This document shows, one piece after another, positions 5,407-11,254 of a DNA stretch of 11,254 bases. The notes below the pieces were generated by a model that ran no database searches, was not told the origin of the DNA, and worked only from the letters and a program-made list of their open reading frames with translations. The stretch lies in the NCBI GenBank assembly GCA_026647295.1, contig JAPKHB010000091.1, positions 1 through 11,254 of the forward strand, in the 5' to 3' direction. The DNA is from Planctomycetota bacterium. Its GTDB lineage: Bacteria; Planctomycetota; PLA2; JAEUHO01. Position 1 is the stretch's first letter. Each line of letters opens with the position of its first letter. A program made the translations under genes and the position numbers.

Positions 5407-7535
5407 GGACTTGCCCCGTGGTTGGTGGTCGCCCGCGGCCCGGGCGGCGCAGGCGCGGCCGCGGCCCCGGCGCCCACCCTATCCTGCCCGGCGGGGAGCG
5501 ACGCCGCGGCGTCGCCTCCGGCGCCCACGGCAAAGGGGTGGCCGAGGGGGAAGCGCAGGCGGAAGCGGGTCCCCACGCCGCGCTCGCCGTTCTCGATGCG
5601 CACGCTGCCCCGGTGGGCCCGGACGATCGCCCGGACCAGGGAGAGCCCGAGGCCGGTCCCGGGCACGGAGTGCGAGAGCAGCGAGTTGGACCGGTAGAAC
5701 ATCTCGAACACGTGGCGGCGCTCCCGGCGGGGGATCCCGATCCCGTCGTCCGACACGACCAACTCGGCCCGCCGCCCGCGCCGGGCGGTGCGGACCGCGA
5801 TGCGGGCGCGGTCGCCGCGGCGGTACTTCCAGGCGTTGGACAACAGGTTGGTCACCGCATCGTCAACGGCCGCCGGGTCCATGTGCACGGGGAGCGGCTC
5901 CGGGCACAGGTCCAGGTGCAGGTCGAGCCCCCCGTCCACGACGATCCGCCGGAAGCGGCTGGCCGCCTCCCAGACGGGGCGGTTGAGGTCGCCGCCGCGG
6001 AGTTGGTAGGGCGAGCGGCGCTCCTCCCCCCGGGCCACGTTCATCATCCGCTCGACGATGCCGCGCAGGCGCCCGCACTCCTGGTGCAGCACCTCGTAGG
6101 CCTCGGTCCGCTCGTCCGGCCGGGTGATCTTCCCGTCCTGGAGCATCTCCGTGAAGAGGGCGATGGAGGTGATGGGCGTCTTGAGTTCGTGGCTCAAGTT
6201 CGAGACGAAGTCGGCCTTGAGCCGGGCGAGGTGGATCTCCCGGGTGAGCAGCCGGGCCAGGAAGTAGCCGGCCACCGCCATGCCCAGGGCGGCCACGCCG
6301 ATCAGGGCCCAGTAGATGACGTCCTCGCCCCGGCCCGAGCCCCGCGAGGGGTCGCCCACGCGCACCAGCGCCACGCGCAGCGGCAGGTCCAGGGGCGGGC
6401 GGGCCAGGGGGACGACGGCGGCGGCCTCCGCGGGCGCGTCGTCGGCGAGCCCCTGCACGCGCGGGGCCACGCCCAGGTCGGCCACGGCGAGCCGGCGGAG
6501 TACCTCGTCCAGGCGGGCGGCGAACACGGCCGCGTCCAGGCGCACCACGCGGTGGGCCTGGCCCCCGACCAGGGTGACCACGCCGAGGAGCTCGGGGTCC
6601 TCGCGCAGGACCGACGCCACGGCCGTGGCGTCGCCGCGCGCCTCGCGGTCCCGCACCTTGCGGGCCGCCGCAAGGAGCGGGCGCAACTGCGCCGGCGCGA
6701 GCAGGCGGTCGCGGGCGCGGCGGTAGGCCTCGACCTCCCAGGCGATCGCCTCGCCCCCCTCCGCCGGCAGGTGGGCGAGCAGCGCCGCGACCTCGGCGTG
6801 CAACTCGGCGAGTTGGGCCCGCAGGTCGGTGGCGCTCACGTCGTCGCGGCCGCGGTTGAGCGCCTCGACCTCGAGCGCGCGCAGCAGGCAGGCGCGCGCC
6901 TCCGCGGGGCGGGCCGGGGCGCCCGGCGCCCCGAGCACCTCGCGGGCCCGGCGCAGCAGCCCCACGGCGTAGGCCACGCCGAGCGGGTAGGCCCGCGCCT
7001 CGCCCGAAAGCGGCCGGGTGACGAGTTGGAAGCCCTCGGTGAGCTCGAGCCAGGCGGCCAGGGACTGGGTCCCGTCCAGGTCGGGGCGCCGGGCCCGGTC
7101 GAAGAGTTCGCGCCCCCAGGCCTCGTGGCGCTCGTTCTGGGCGTCGCGAAGCTCGGCGAGTTGGCCCTCGGGCAGGTGCAGGAGATAGGCGCCGTCGACC
7201 CAGGCCACCCGCTCGCGGGCGTCGAGCGTGTAGATCTCCTGGAGCAGGTCGCTGCCGGGCTCGCCGAGCAGGGCCTTGAGCGCCGCCCCGTCGCGCAGGT
7301 CCCCCACCCGCCGCAGCCAGTTCTCCACCTCCCGGTGCAGGTCCTCGCGGGCGTCCTGGACGAGGTGCGTCGCGCGGGCCAGCGCGTCGGCGCGCGCCTC
7401 CTGCAAGTCGGCGTCCTCCTTCTGGGACAGCGCCCAGAGCCCGAACACCGCGGTCACCAGCACCAGGCCGAAGACCACGAGCATGACGATGCCCGCCGTC
7501 TTGGACCACCGGGGGATGCCGCGCAGGTCGTTCAT
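5403..7535 (-). CDS. Sensor histidine kinase with large unrecognised extracytoplasmic domain
   Basis: This 710-residue membrane kinase autophosphorylates on a histidine and passes phosphate to the adjacent regulator. Helix 1 (about 13-35) and helix 2 (about 407-427) enclose some 370 residues outside the membrane. This region is Ala/Arg/Leu/Glu-rich, largely helical, and matches no sensor domain I recognise. There is no clear HAMP or PAS domain: the linker TREIHLARLKADF leads directly to the phosphoacceptor His449 in NLSHELKTPITSI. The ATPase domain has the N box VTNLLSNAWKY (about 558), G1 DDGIGIP (about 594) and GTGLGLSLVRAIV (about 626). About 45 Ala/Gly/Pro-rich residues follow the catalytic domain, and their codons overlap the upstream region of the regulator. 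The start overlaps the birA stop (ATGA) with no ribosome site of its own, so translation is probably coupled. Confidence 0.95.
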   Translation of the reverse strand: MNDLRGIPRWSKTAGIVMLVVFGLVLVTAVFGLWALSQKEDADLQEARADALARATHLVQDAREDLHREVENWLRRVGDLRDGAALKALLGEPGSDLLQEIYTLDARERVAWVDGAYLLHLPEGQLAELRDAQNERHEAWGRELFDRARRPDLDGTQSLAAWLELTEGFQLVTRPLSGEARAYPLGVAYAVGLLRRAREVLGAPGAPARPAEARACLLRALEVEALNRGRDDVSATDLRAQLAELHAEVAALLAHLPAEGGEAIAWEVEAYRRARDRLLAPAQLRPLLAAARKVRDREARGDATAVASVLREDPELLGVVTLVGGQAHRVVRLDAAVFAARLDEVLRRLAVADLGVAPRVQGLADDAPAEAAAVVPLARPPLDLPLRVALVRVGDPSRGSGRGEDVIYWALIGVAALGMAVAGYFLARLLTREIHLARLKADFVSNLSHELKTPITSIALFTEMLQDGKITRPDERTEAYEVLHQECGRLRGIVERMMNVARGEERRSPYQLRGGDLNRPVWEAASRFRRIVVDGGLDLHLDLCPEPLPVHMDPAAVDDAVTNLLSNAWKYRRGDRARIAVRTARRGRRAELVVSDDGIGIPRRERRHVFEMFYRSNSLLSHSVPGTGLGLSLVRAIVRAHRGSVRIENGERGVGTRFRLRFPLGHPFAVGAGGDAAASLPAGQDRVGAGAAAAPAPPGPRATTNHGASP

Positions 7536-8389
7536 GGGGTCGCGCCGGCCGCGCCGGCCCCCCCGCCGGGCGGCGGGCCGTTCGGGCCCCTCTCGCGCGC
7601 CTCCATCCTACGGGGCCAAGGCCGCAACTCGGCGATGCGCGCCGCCGGGAGCCACACCGGGTCGCCCGCCCCGGGGTCGAGCAGCAGGCCGCGCTCCAGG
7701 CCCGCGTCGAGCAGGCGGCCGTGCACCTCGGACCCGCCCACGCGCAGGGACACGGATTCGCCGACCAGCAGCAGCGCGGCGCGCCACGCCGCGGCCAGGG
7801 CCTCGGCGCCCCCCGGCGCCCGGAGGCGCGCGCTCCAGTGGTCGACCGCGGCGAGGAGGCTGGCGACAAGCCGGGTGCGGTCCACCGGACGCCCGACCTC
7901 GGCCTCGAGCGCGGTGAACGCCGCCCGGGGTTCCAGGCCGGGGGGCACCGCGGCCAGGTTGAGGCCCACGCCGATCACGACGGGGCGCTCGGCGCCCGCG
8001 GCCTCCAAGAGGATGCCACCCAACTTCCGCCCCCCCACCCACAGGTCATTGGGCCACTTCAGCCCGGCCGCTGCGCCCTCGGCGGCCACGGCCGCGCGCG
8101 CCGCCAGGGCGGCGAGCGCGACCGCCGCGTGGGGCAGGTCGGCGGGGCGCGCCTGCCACAGGAGAGAGAGGTACAGGCCGCCGGGCGGCGAGGCGAACGC
8201 GCGACCCCCGCGCCCCCGCCCGGCCCGCTGGGCGTCGGCGAGCACGGCCGTGCGCGGCCCGGCGCCGGCGTCGCGCAGGCGGCAGGCCTCGTCGTTGGTG
8301 GAGTCCACCTCGGCGAAGTGGTGGACCACCCAGCCGGTCTGGCGGCCCAGGGGGCCGGAAAGGTCCGTGTGGCGCGCGCCCATGGCCAT
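7532..8389 (-). CDS. birA: Biotin--[acetyl-CoA-carboxylase] ligase, no DNA-binding domain
   Basis: This cytoplasmic enzyme makes biotinyl-AMP and attaches biotin to a lysine of biotin carboxyl carrier proteins such as AccB. From the ATG at 8389 it has 285 residues. Motifs are EVDSTNDEA (27-35), the adenylate loop GRGRGGR (57-63), KWPNDLW from Lys111, RKLGGILLE (121-129) and VVIGVGLNL. The C-terminal SH3-like domain ends near RIAELRPW, followed by a Gly/Pro/Ala-rich tail. The helix-turn-helix of E. coli BirA is absent, so this is a group I ligase without repressor function. Alternative starts are the ATG at 8383 and a TTG at 8440. The 8389 start is preferred because it sits just after a promoter-like TAGGGT and keeps the family motif close to the N terminus. 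It is the first gene of a coupled operon with the kinase and regulator. Confidence 0.94.
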   Translation of the reverse strand: MAMGARHTDLSGPLGRQTGWVVHHFAEVDSTNDEACRLRDAGAGPRTAVLADAQRAGRGRGGRAFASPPGGLYLSLLWQARPADLPHAAVALAALAARAAVAAEGAAAGLKWPNDLWVGGRKLGGILLEAAGAERPVVIGVGLNLAAVPPGLEPRAAFTALEAEVGRPVDRTRLVASLLAAVDHWSARLRAPGGAEALAAAWRAALLLVGESVSLRVGGSEVHGRLLDAGLERGLLLDPGAGDPVWLPAARIAELRPWPRRMEARERGPNGPPPGGGAGAAGATP

Positions 8390-8397
8390 CCGGGCCC

Positions 8398-8403
8398 ACC
8401 CTA
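8398..8403 (-). promoter_or_regulatory. Possible -10 box TAGGGT for birA-kinase-regulator
   Basis: Read on the minus strand, GGGTAGGGTGG contains TAGGGT, 8 nt before the birA ATG at 8389 or 14 nt before the one at 8383. It would give a nearly leaderless transcript. No -35 was recognised. It resembles the TAnnnT boxes before other starts here. Confidence 0.3.
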
Positions 8404-8412
8404 CCCGGGGCG

Positions 8413-8447
8413 GGGTCGGATCTCCCCGGCCCGCCCGCAACCGACCC
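8413..8447. repeat. 7-bp inverted repeat in the divergent promoter region
   Basis: GGGTCGG (8413-8419) and CCGACCC (8441-8447) are perfect inverted arms separated by 21 bases. They lie in the roughly 100-nt space between the birA start and the divergent heme-motif gene. The left arm falls between the expected -35 and -10 of birA, and the right arm near the expected -35 of the plus-strand gene. It is a possible operator for one regulator of both directions, but a 7-bp G/C-rich repeat can also be chance. Confidence 0.25.
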
Positions 8448-8466
8448 GCCCCCGCGGGCCTTCGGG

Positions 8467-8472
8467 TTCAAT
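8467..8472 (+). promoter_or_regulatory. Possible -10 box TTCAAT before the heme-motif gene
   Basis: TTCAAT is the only AT-rich hexamer in this spacer and sits 22 nt before the GTG at 8495. If it is a -10 box, the ATG at 8471 lies inside it and cannot be the start used, which supports the GTG. The evidence is weak. Confidence 0.22.
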
Positions 8473-8482
8473 GGAGGATCCC

Positions 8483-8486
8483 GGAG
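8483..8486 (+). promoter_or_regulatory. Ribosome binding site deciding the GTG start at 8495
   Basis: GGAG lies 8 nt before GTG 8495, a normal Shine-Dalgarno distance. The alternative in-frame ATG at 8471 has only CTTCGGGTTCA upstream, with no purine-rich site. This favours the GTG. Confidence 0.45.
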
Positions 8487-8494
8487 ACCCGCCC

Positions 8495-10258
8495 GTGCGC
8501 CGAAAGGCCCCCCTCCTCGCCGGCCTCCTGGCCGGGCTGCTGCTGGTCCAGGCCTGGGGGCGCGGGGTCCCGGCCGGGGCCGAGGACGGGGTCCGGCCCG
8601 ACTACGAGTTCTTCAAGCGCCGCCTCTGGCCGCAGCTCGAGGCCTTGTGCGCGGAGTGCCACGCCGACGCCCGGCGCCGCGCCCGCATGGGCCGCTTCTT
8701 CCTCCGTCCGGTCCCGGGGCGCACGGTGCGCGAGCGGCACCTGGAGGACAACTTCGAGGAGGTGCTCCGCTTCGTCGAGCCGGGCAACCCGGCCGCCTCG
8801 GCGCTGCTGCTCAAGGCGCTCGGGCCGGACCGCGGCGGCGTCGAACACGAAGGCGGGGCCGTGGTGGGCGAGAACGACGTGGCCTACGGCGCGCTGGTGG
8901 ACTTCATCAACGGGGTGGCGCTCCCTCCCCCGACCTTCCGCCCGCCGCCTTCGCCCGAGGGCCAGCCCGACTTCCTCTATTACCTCAAGCACGTGGCGCC
9001 GGTCACCCACCGCGTGTGCGCGGAGTGCCACGCCATGCCCGGCAAGGGGCGCATGAAGGTGATCGTGCCCGGCCCCGACGGCGGGAGCCTCACCCTCGAG
9101 GAGCACTACACCAACTACCAGGCGATCCTGCGCCTGACCTCGCCGCGCGACCCGCTCAAGTCGCGCTTCCTGGTCAAGCCCCTCGCCGTCGCGGACGGGG
9201 GCTTCCAGCACAAGGGCGGCGACCGGATCCGCAAGGACGACGTGAACTACCTGCGTTGGGTGGAGTTCCTCACCGGCGTGCGCGGGCCGCCGCTGCCCAG
9301 CGGGGCGCGTCCGGCCCCGCGGGCGCTCACGGCCCAGGGCCTCGCCTTGGAGGCCGAGGACCTGCGGGCGGAAGGAGACCTTGCGCGCGTGGACCTCAAG
9401 GAGGCGCGCGGCTACCTCGCCGTCACCGCGGGCTCCGAGGGCGGCGAACTGGACGCGCAGGTCGACGTCGAGGACGCGGGCACCTACCGCGTCGCCGTGC
9501 GCGCGGCGGCGGGCCTCGAAGGCCTCACGCTCACGATCGGCGACGGGGCGCCGACGCCGCTCGGACCCCTGGACCCAGCCCCGGGCCCCGGGGGGCTCGT
9601 GCGCTACGGGCCGCAGACGCTCCTGGACGGCGCCGAGCCGCTGGCGGGCGTCAGCGGCGTCCTGGCGCTGGAGGGCGAGACCCTGCGGATGGACGGCCGC
9701 GCCGGCGGCGCGGCGTGGCTCTCGCCGGCGCAGGTGCGCCACCGCGGGGTGAGCGCGCGCGTGCGCCTGCCGGACGAGGAGGACGGCGGCGACGACGCCT
9801 GGCTGCTCTTCGACATGCGCGACGCGGACAACGGCAAGTTCCTGGGGTGGATCGACGGCGGCCGCCGCCTGGTGCTGGGCGTGATCGAAGGCGGGGCGCC
9901 GCGCGTGCTCGCCGCCGAGCGCGCCCCGGAGCCGCGGGAGCGCATCGGCGAGGCGCCCGACGACGGCTTCCGCGAACTCAAGGTGGAGTACTACGCCGGG
10001 GTCGTGGTGGGCAGCCTGGACGGGCGTCCGGTCCTGCACATGAACCTCGACGAGCACCTGGGCGAAGGGCTCTTCGGGGTGCGCACCCACGGCGCGCTCG
10101 CCGTCGGGCGCGTGTCGGCGCTCGAGGAGTACGAGGTCTACGCGGTCACGTGGCGCCTCGGGGCGACGCTGCCGCTCGCCGCCGGCCTCCAGCGCTTGGT
10201 GCTCGCCCTCCCCCCGGGCGCGGGCCCGGTGGACTGGATCGAGTTCGCCCCGCCCTGA
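8495..10258 (+). CDS. Exported protein with two CxxCH heme modules and a split carbohydrate-binding-like domain
   Basis: From GTG 8495 the protein has 587 residues, or 595 from ATG 8471. A signal peptide (MRRKAPLLAGLLAGLLLVQA, cleavage near AGA|ED at about 29) sends it to the periplasm. Two related modules follow. Each starts with a D-aromatic motif, has CAECH exactly 16 residues later (52-56 and 175-179), and carries an HxGG motif about 65 residues on (His118 and His239), followed by a shared DVxY...V-F-GV ending. Each CxxCH could bind one heme c. Residues about 283-388 (LEAEDL, then GTYRVAVRA) and 552-587 (LPLAAGLQRLVLAL, then VDWIEFAP) look like two halves of a CBM6-like jelly roll. Residues about 390-545, between them, resemble a concanavalin-like sandwich. 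The architecture recalls planctomycete-type cytochromes tied to polysaccharide use, but substrate and electron partner are unknown. It is divergent from birA and 59 nt upstream of an EF-hand gene. Confidence 0.85.
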   Translation: MRRKAPLLAGLLAGLLLVQAWGRGVPAGAEDGVRPDYEFFKRRLWPQLEALCAECHADARRRARMGRFFLRPVPGRTVRERHLEDNFEEVLRFVEPGNPAASALLLKALGPDRGGVEHEGGAVVGENDVAYGALVDFINGVALPPPTFRPPPSPEGQPDFLYYLKHVAPVTHRVCAECHAMPGKGRMKVIVPGPDGGSLTLEEHYTNYQAILRLTSPRDPLKSRFLVKPLAVADGGFQHKGGDRIRKDDVNYLRWVEFLTGVRGPPLPSGARPAPRALTAQGLALEAEDLRAEGDLARVDLKEARGYLAVTAGSEGGELDAQVDVEDAGTYRVAVRAAAGLEGLTLTIGDGAPTPLGPLDPAPGPGGLVRYGPQTLLDGAEPLAGVSGVLALEGETLRMDGRAGGAAWLSPAQVRHRGVSARVRLPDEEDGGDDAWLLFDMRDADNGKFLGWIDGGRRLVLGVIEGGAPRVLAAERAPEPRERIGEAPDDGFRELKVEYYAGVVVGSLDGRPVLHMNLDEHLGEGLFGVRTHGALAVGRVSALEEYEVYAVTWRLGATLPLAAGLQRLVLALPPGAGPVDWIEFAPP

Positions 10259-10274
10259 CGCCCGGCCCCCGCAT

Positions 10275-10292
10275 CCGCCCGGCCGCGGGCGG
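10275..10292 (+). terminator. GC hairpin between the heme-motif and EF-hand genes
   Basis: CCGCCCG (10275-10281) pairs perfectly with CGGGCGG (10286-10292) around the loop GCCG. It lies 16 nt after the upstream stop, with no T run. It could end or stabilise the upstream mRNA. Its right arm overlaps a second inverted repeat at 10289-10303, so the two structures cannot form together. Confidence 0.3.
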
Positions 10293-10303
10293 GTATCACC
10301 CGC
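10289..10303 (+). repeat. Inverted repeat GCGGGT-ATC-ACCCGC
   Basis: These are perfect 6-bp arms around a 3-base centre, covering the likely -10 region of the EF-hand gene. The same hexamer arms, spaced 12 nt apart, flank the TAGCAT box at 4233-4256. It could be an operator or chance symmetry. Confidence 0.3.
10294..10299 (+). promoter_or_regulatory. Possible -10 box TATCAC before the EF-hand gene
   Basis: TATCAC lies 18 nt before the ATG, the same distance as TAGCAT before the membrane protein at 4262. It is the only AT-rich element in the intergenic space. Unlike the other boxes it ends in C. No -35 was recognised. Confidence 0.33.
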
Positions 10304-10304
10304 T

Positions 10305-10310
10305 GGAGGA
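10305..10310 (+). promoter_or_regulatory. Ribosome binding site GGAGGA
   Basis: This near-perfect Shine-Dalgarno lies 7 nt before ATG 10318. It is the strongest ribosome site in the window, fixes the start of the EF-hand gene, and suggests it is well translated. Confidence 0.75.
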
Positions 10311-10317
10311 CGCCCCG

Positions 10318-11254
10318 ATGATCCGCCTTCGCCCGCTCGCCTGGCTGCTGCCCCTGTTCGGCCCCTGGCTCTGCCCCTTGGGGGCGGCGCGGGCCGAGGA
10401 TCCCCCCCAGGGCCGCTTCTTCGAAACCTACGACCGGGACCAGGACGGCCGCGTGACCCCGGCGGAGTTCGACGGCGCCGCGGAGATCTTCCGGCTCCTG
10501 GACAAGGACCGCGACGGCGCGATCACGCCGGCCGAGGTCGGCCTGCCGGCGGAGTTCCGTCCGACGCCCCGCGCCCCCGGGGCCGGTCCGGCGGGCAGCG
10601 GGCGGGCGGGCGAGCGGGGGGCGGGTCCCGGGGCGGCGCGCCTGCGGCAGTTCTTGGAGCGGCTCAAGGCCATGGACGCCGACGGCGACGGCCGCGTCAC
10701 CCGCGCGGAGTGGACCGGACCCGAGGCGCTGTTTGCGCGCCTGGACGCCAACGGCGACGGCGTGCTGGACGCCGACGACCGCCGCGAGCGGCCCGGCCGC
10801 CCGGAGGGCCCCCCGGGGCGCCCGGCGCCGTCCGACGCCGGGGAGGGCGGCGCCAAGGAGCGCGCCGCCCGGCGGGCCGAGGACGCGCGGCGCCTGTTCG
10901 CCGAGGCGGATCGGGACGGCGACGGCCGGGTGACCGGCGAGGAGTTCACCGGCCGCGAGGCGCTGCGCCGGGCCGACCAGGACGGGGACGGCTGCGTGAC
11001 CCTCGCCGAGTTGACCGCCGAACTCGAGCGGCGCGCGCGGGAGCGGCCCGCGCCCGAGGCCGATCCCGGCGACACCCCCGCGCAGGGCGCGCCGCGCCGG
11101 CGCGTGAACCCGGAGATGCTCCGGCGCTTCGACCGCGACCGCGACGGAAAGGTCACGCCCGAGGAGTTCCCCGGCGACGAGGCGGCCTTCGCCGCGCTGG
11201 ACGCCGACGGGGACGGCGTTTTGACCGAGCGCGACGCGGCGGCGGGGCCCGCCA
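10318..11254 (+). CDS. Exported EF-hand calcium-binding protein (3' end cut by window)
   Basis: The frame is open from the ATG to the window edge, giving 312 residues without a stop. The N terminus is a signal peptide (about 1-26, Leu/Trp-rich core, ending AARA|ED), so the protein acts outside the cytoplasm. Eight EF-hand loops of the DxDxDG type start at residues 39, 62, 120, 143, 198, 220, 272 and 295, forming four pairs. Most keep the final acidic ligand (for example DRDQDGRVTPAE); loops 4 and 8 end in Asp. Linkers between pairs are rich in Gly, Pro, Arg and Ala and look disordered. Such proteins are frequent in Planctomycetota, where calcium binding, surface attachment or protein contacts are suspected, but the exact role is unknown. 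Codon use matches the neighbours, and a strong ribosome site supports the start. It may belong with the heme-motif gene 59 nt upstream. Confidence 0.86.
   Translation, partial: MIRLRPLAWLLPLFGPWLCPLGAARAEDPPQGRFFETYDRDQDGRVTPAEFDGAAEIFRLLDKDRDGAITPAEVGLPAEFRPTPRAPGAGPAGSGRAGERGAGPGAARLRQFLERLKAMDADGDGRVTRAEWTGPEALFARLDANGDGVLDADDRRERPGRPEGPPGRPAPSDAGEGGAKERAARRAEDARRLFAEADRDGDGRVTGEEFTGREALRRADQDGDGCVTLAELTAELERRARERPAPEADPGDTPAQGAPRRRVNPEMLRRFDRDRDGKVTPEEFPGDEAAFAALDADGDGVLTERDAAAGPA

Noticed and set aside
3004..5533. Long minus-strand open frames opposite etfBA and across the membrane protein and regulator
   Set aside because: They are Arg/Gly/Pro-rich, without domains, and overlap well-recognised genes.
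8438..8440. TTG start for birA giving 302 residues
   Set aside because: The extra Arg/Gly/Pro-rich N terminus lacks family similarity and would place the promoter-like TAGGGT inside the gene.
5418..9056. A 1212-codon open frame on the plus strand opposite the kinase and birA
   Set aside because: Stop codons are rare in any frame of such GC-rich DNA. The translation is low-complexity Gly/Arg/Ala/Pro/His text with no motif, while the minus-strand genes have complete catalytic motifs.
10318..10395. Lipoprotein signal with Cys19 in the EF-hand protein
   Set aside because: The residues before the Cys (GPWL) do not fit a lipobox, and AARA|ED gives an ordinary signal peptidase I site.
10428..11156. 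A minus-strand frame of 242 codons opposite the EF-hand gene
   Set aside because: It is a Ser/Arg-rich mirror of the repeated GAC-GGC codons of the calcium loops. The plus strand has a signal peptide, a strong ribosome site and eight EF-hands.
10670..11230. Repeated GACGGCGACGGC-like tracts as a DNA repeat or CRISPR-like array
   Set aside because: The repeats are in frame and spell EF-hand loops (DGDG), with varied spacing and no palindromic unit.

Overview
The window is a very GC-rich piece of a bacterial chromosome in which nearly every codon ends in G or C. Nine genes fill it almost completely, and no stretch over 300 bases lacks one. The likely source is Planctomycetota. The reasons are a signal peptidase I with a large beta-rich insertion between its catalytic boxes, an exported protein joining cytochrome c-type heme motifs to a carbohydrate-binding-like region, an exported protein with at least eight EF-hands, and an LptB ATPase that implies a Gram-negative-type outer membrane. 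This placement is inference from gene content. No rRNA, tRNA, CRISPR array or transposon was seen.

Left block, plus strand. Bases 2-67 encode a peptide that looks like the second-last helix of heme-copper oxidase subunit III. It is open in frame straight into signal peptidase I (68-1555), which suggests a fusion, a deletion or an assembly chimera at the window edge. LptB (1563-2381) follows 7 nt later. Then come the electron transfer flavoprotein subunits etfB (2438-3202) and etfA (3202-4185), which overlap by one base, and an unrecognised three-helix membrane protein (4262-4684). A 35-nt convergent gap closes the block.

Middle block, minus strand. birA (8389 to 7532), a 710-residue sensor histidine kinase (7535 to 5403) and an OmpR/PhoB-type response regulator (5406 to 4720) are joined by two 4-base ATGA overlaps. 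They look like one translationally coupled operon of a biotin ligase and a two-component system.

Right block, plus strand. It is divergent from birA. An exported protein has two tandem single-CxxCH modules, then a carbohydrate-binding-like domain split by a second beta-sandwich domain (8495-10258). After it comes an exported EF-hand protein (10318 to past the window end), with eight calcium loops in four pairs in the part visible.

The genes do not form one obvious pathway. The left block mixes envelope biogenesis (signal peptide cleavage, LPS transport) with electron transfer from acyl-CoA-type dehydrogenases. The middle block is biotin attachment plus signalling. The right block is exported proteins. 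The points most worth checking are the oxidase/peptidase junction, the similar-looking beta-sandwich insertions in two unrelated proteins, the duplicated heme module, and a recurring TAnnnT promoter-like box just upstream of several starts.
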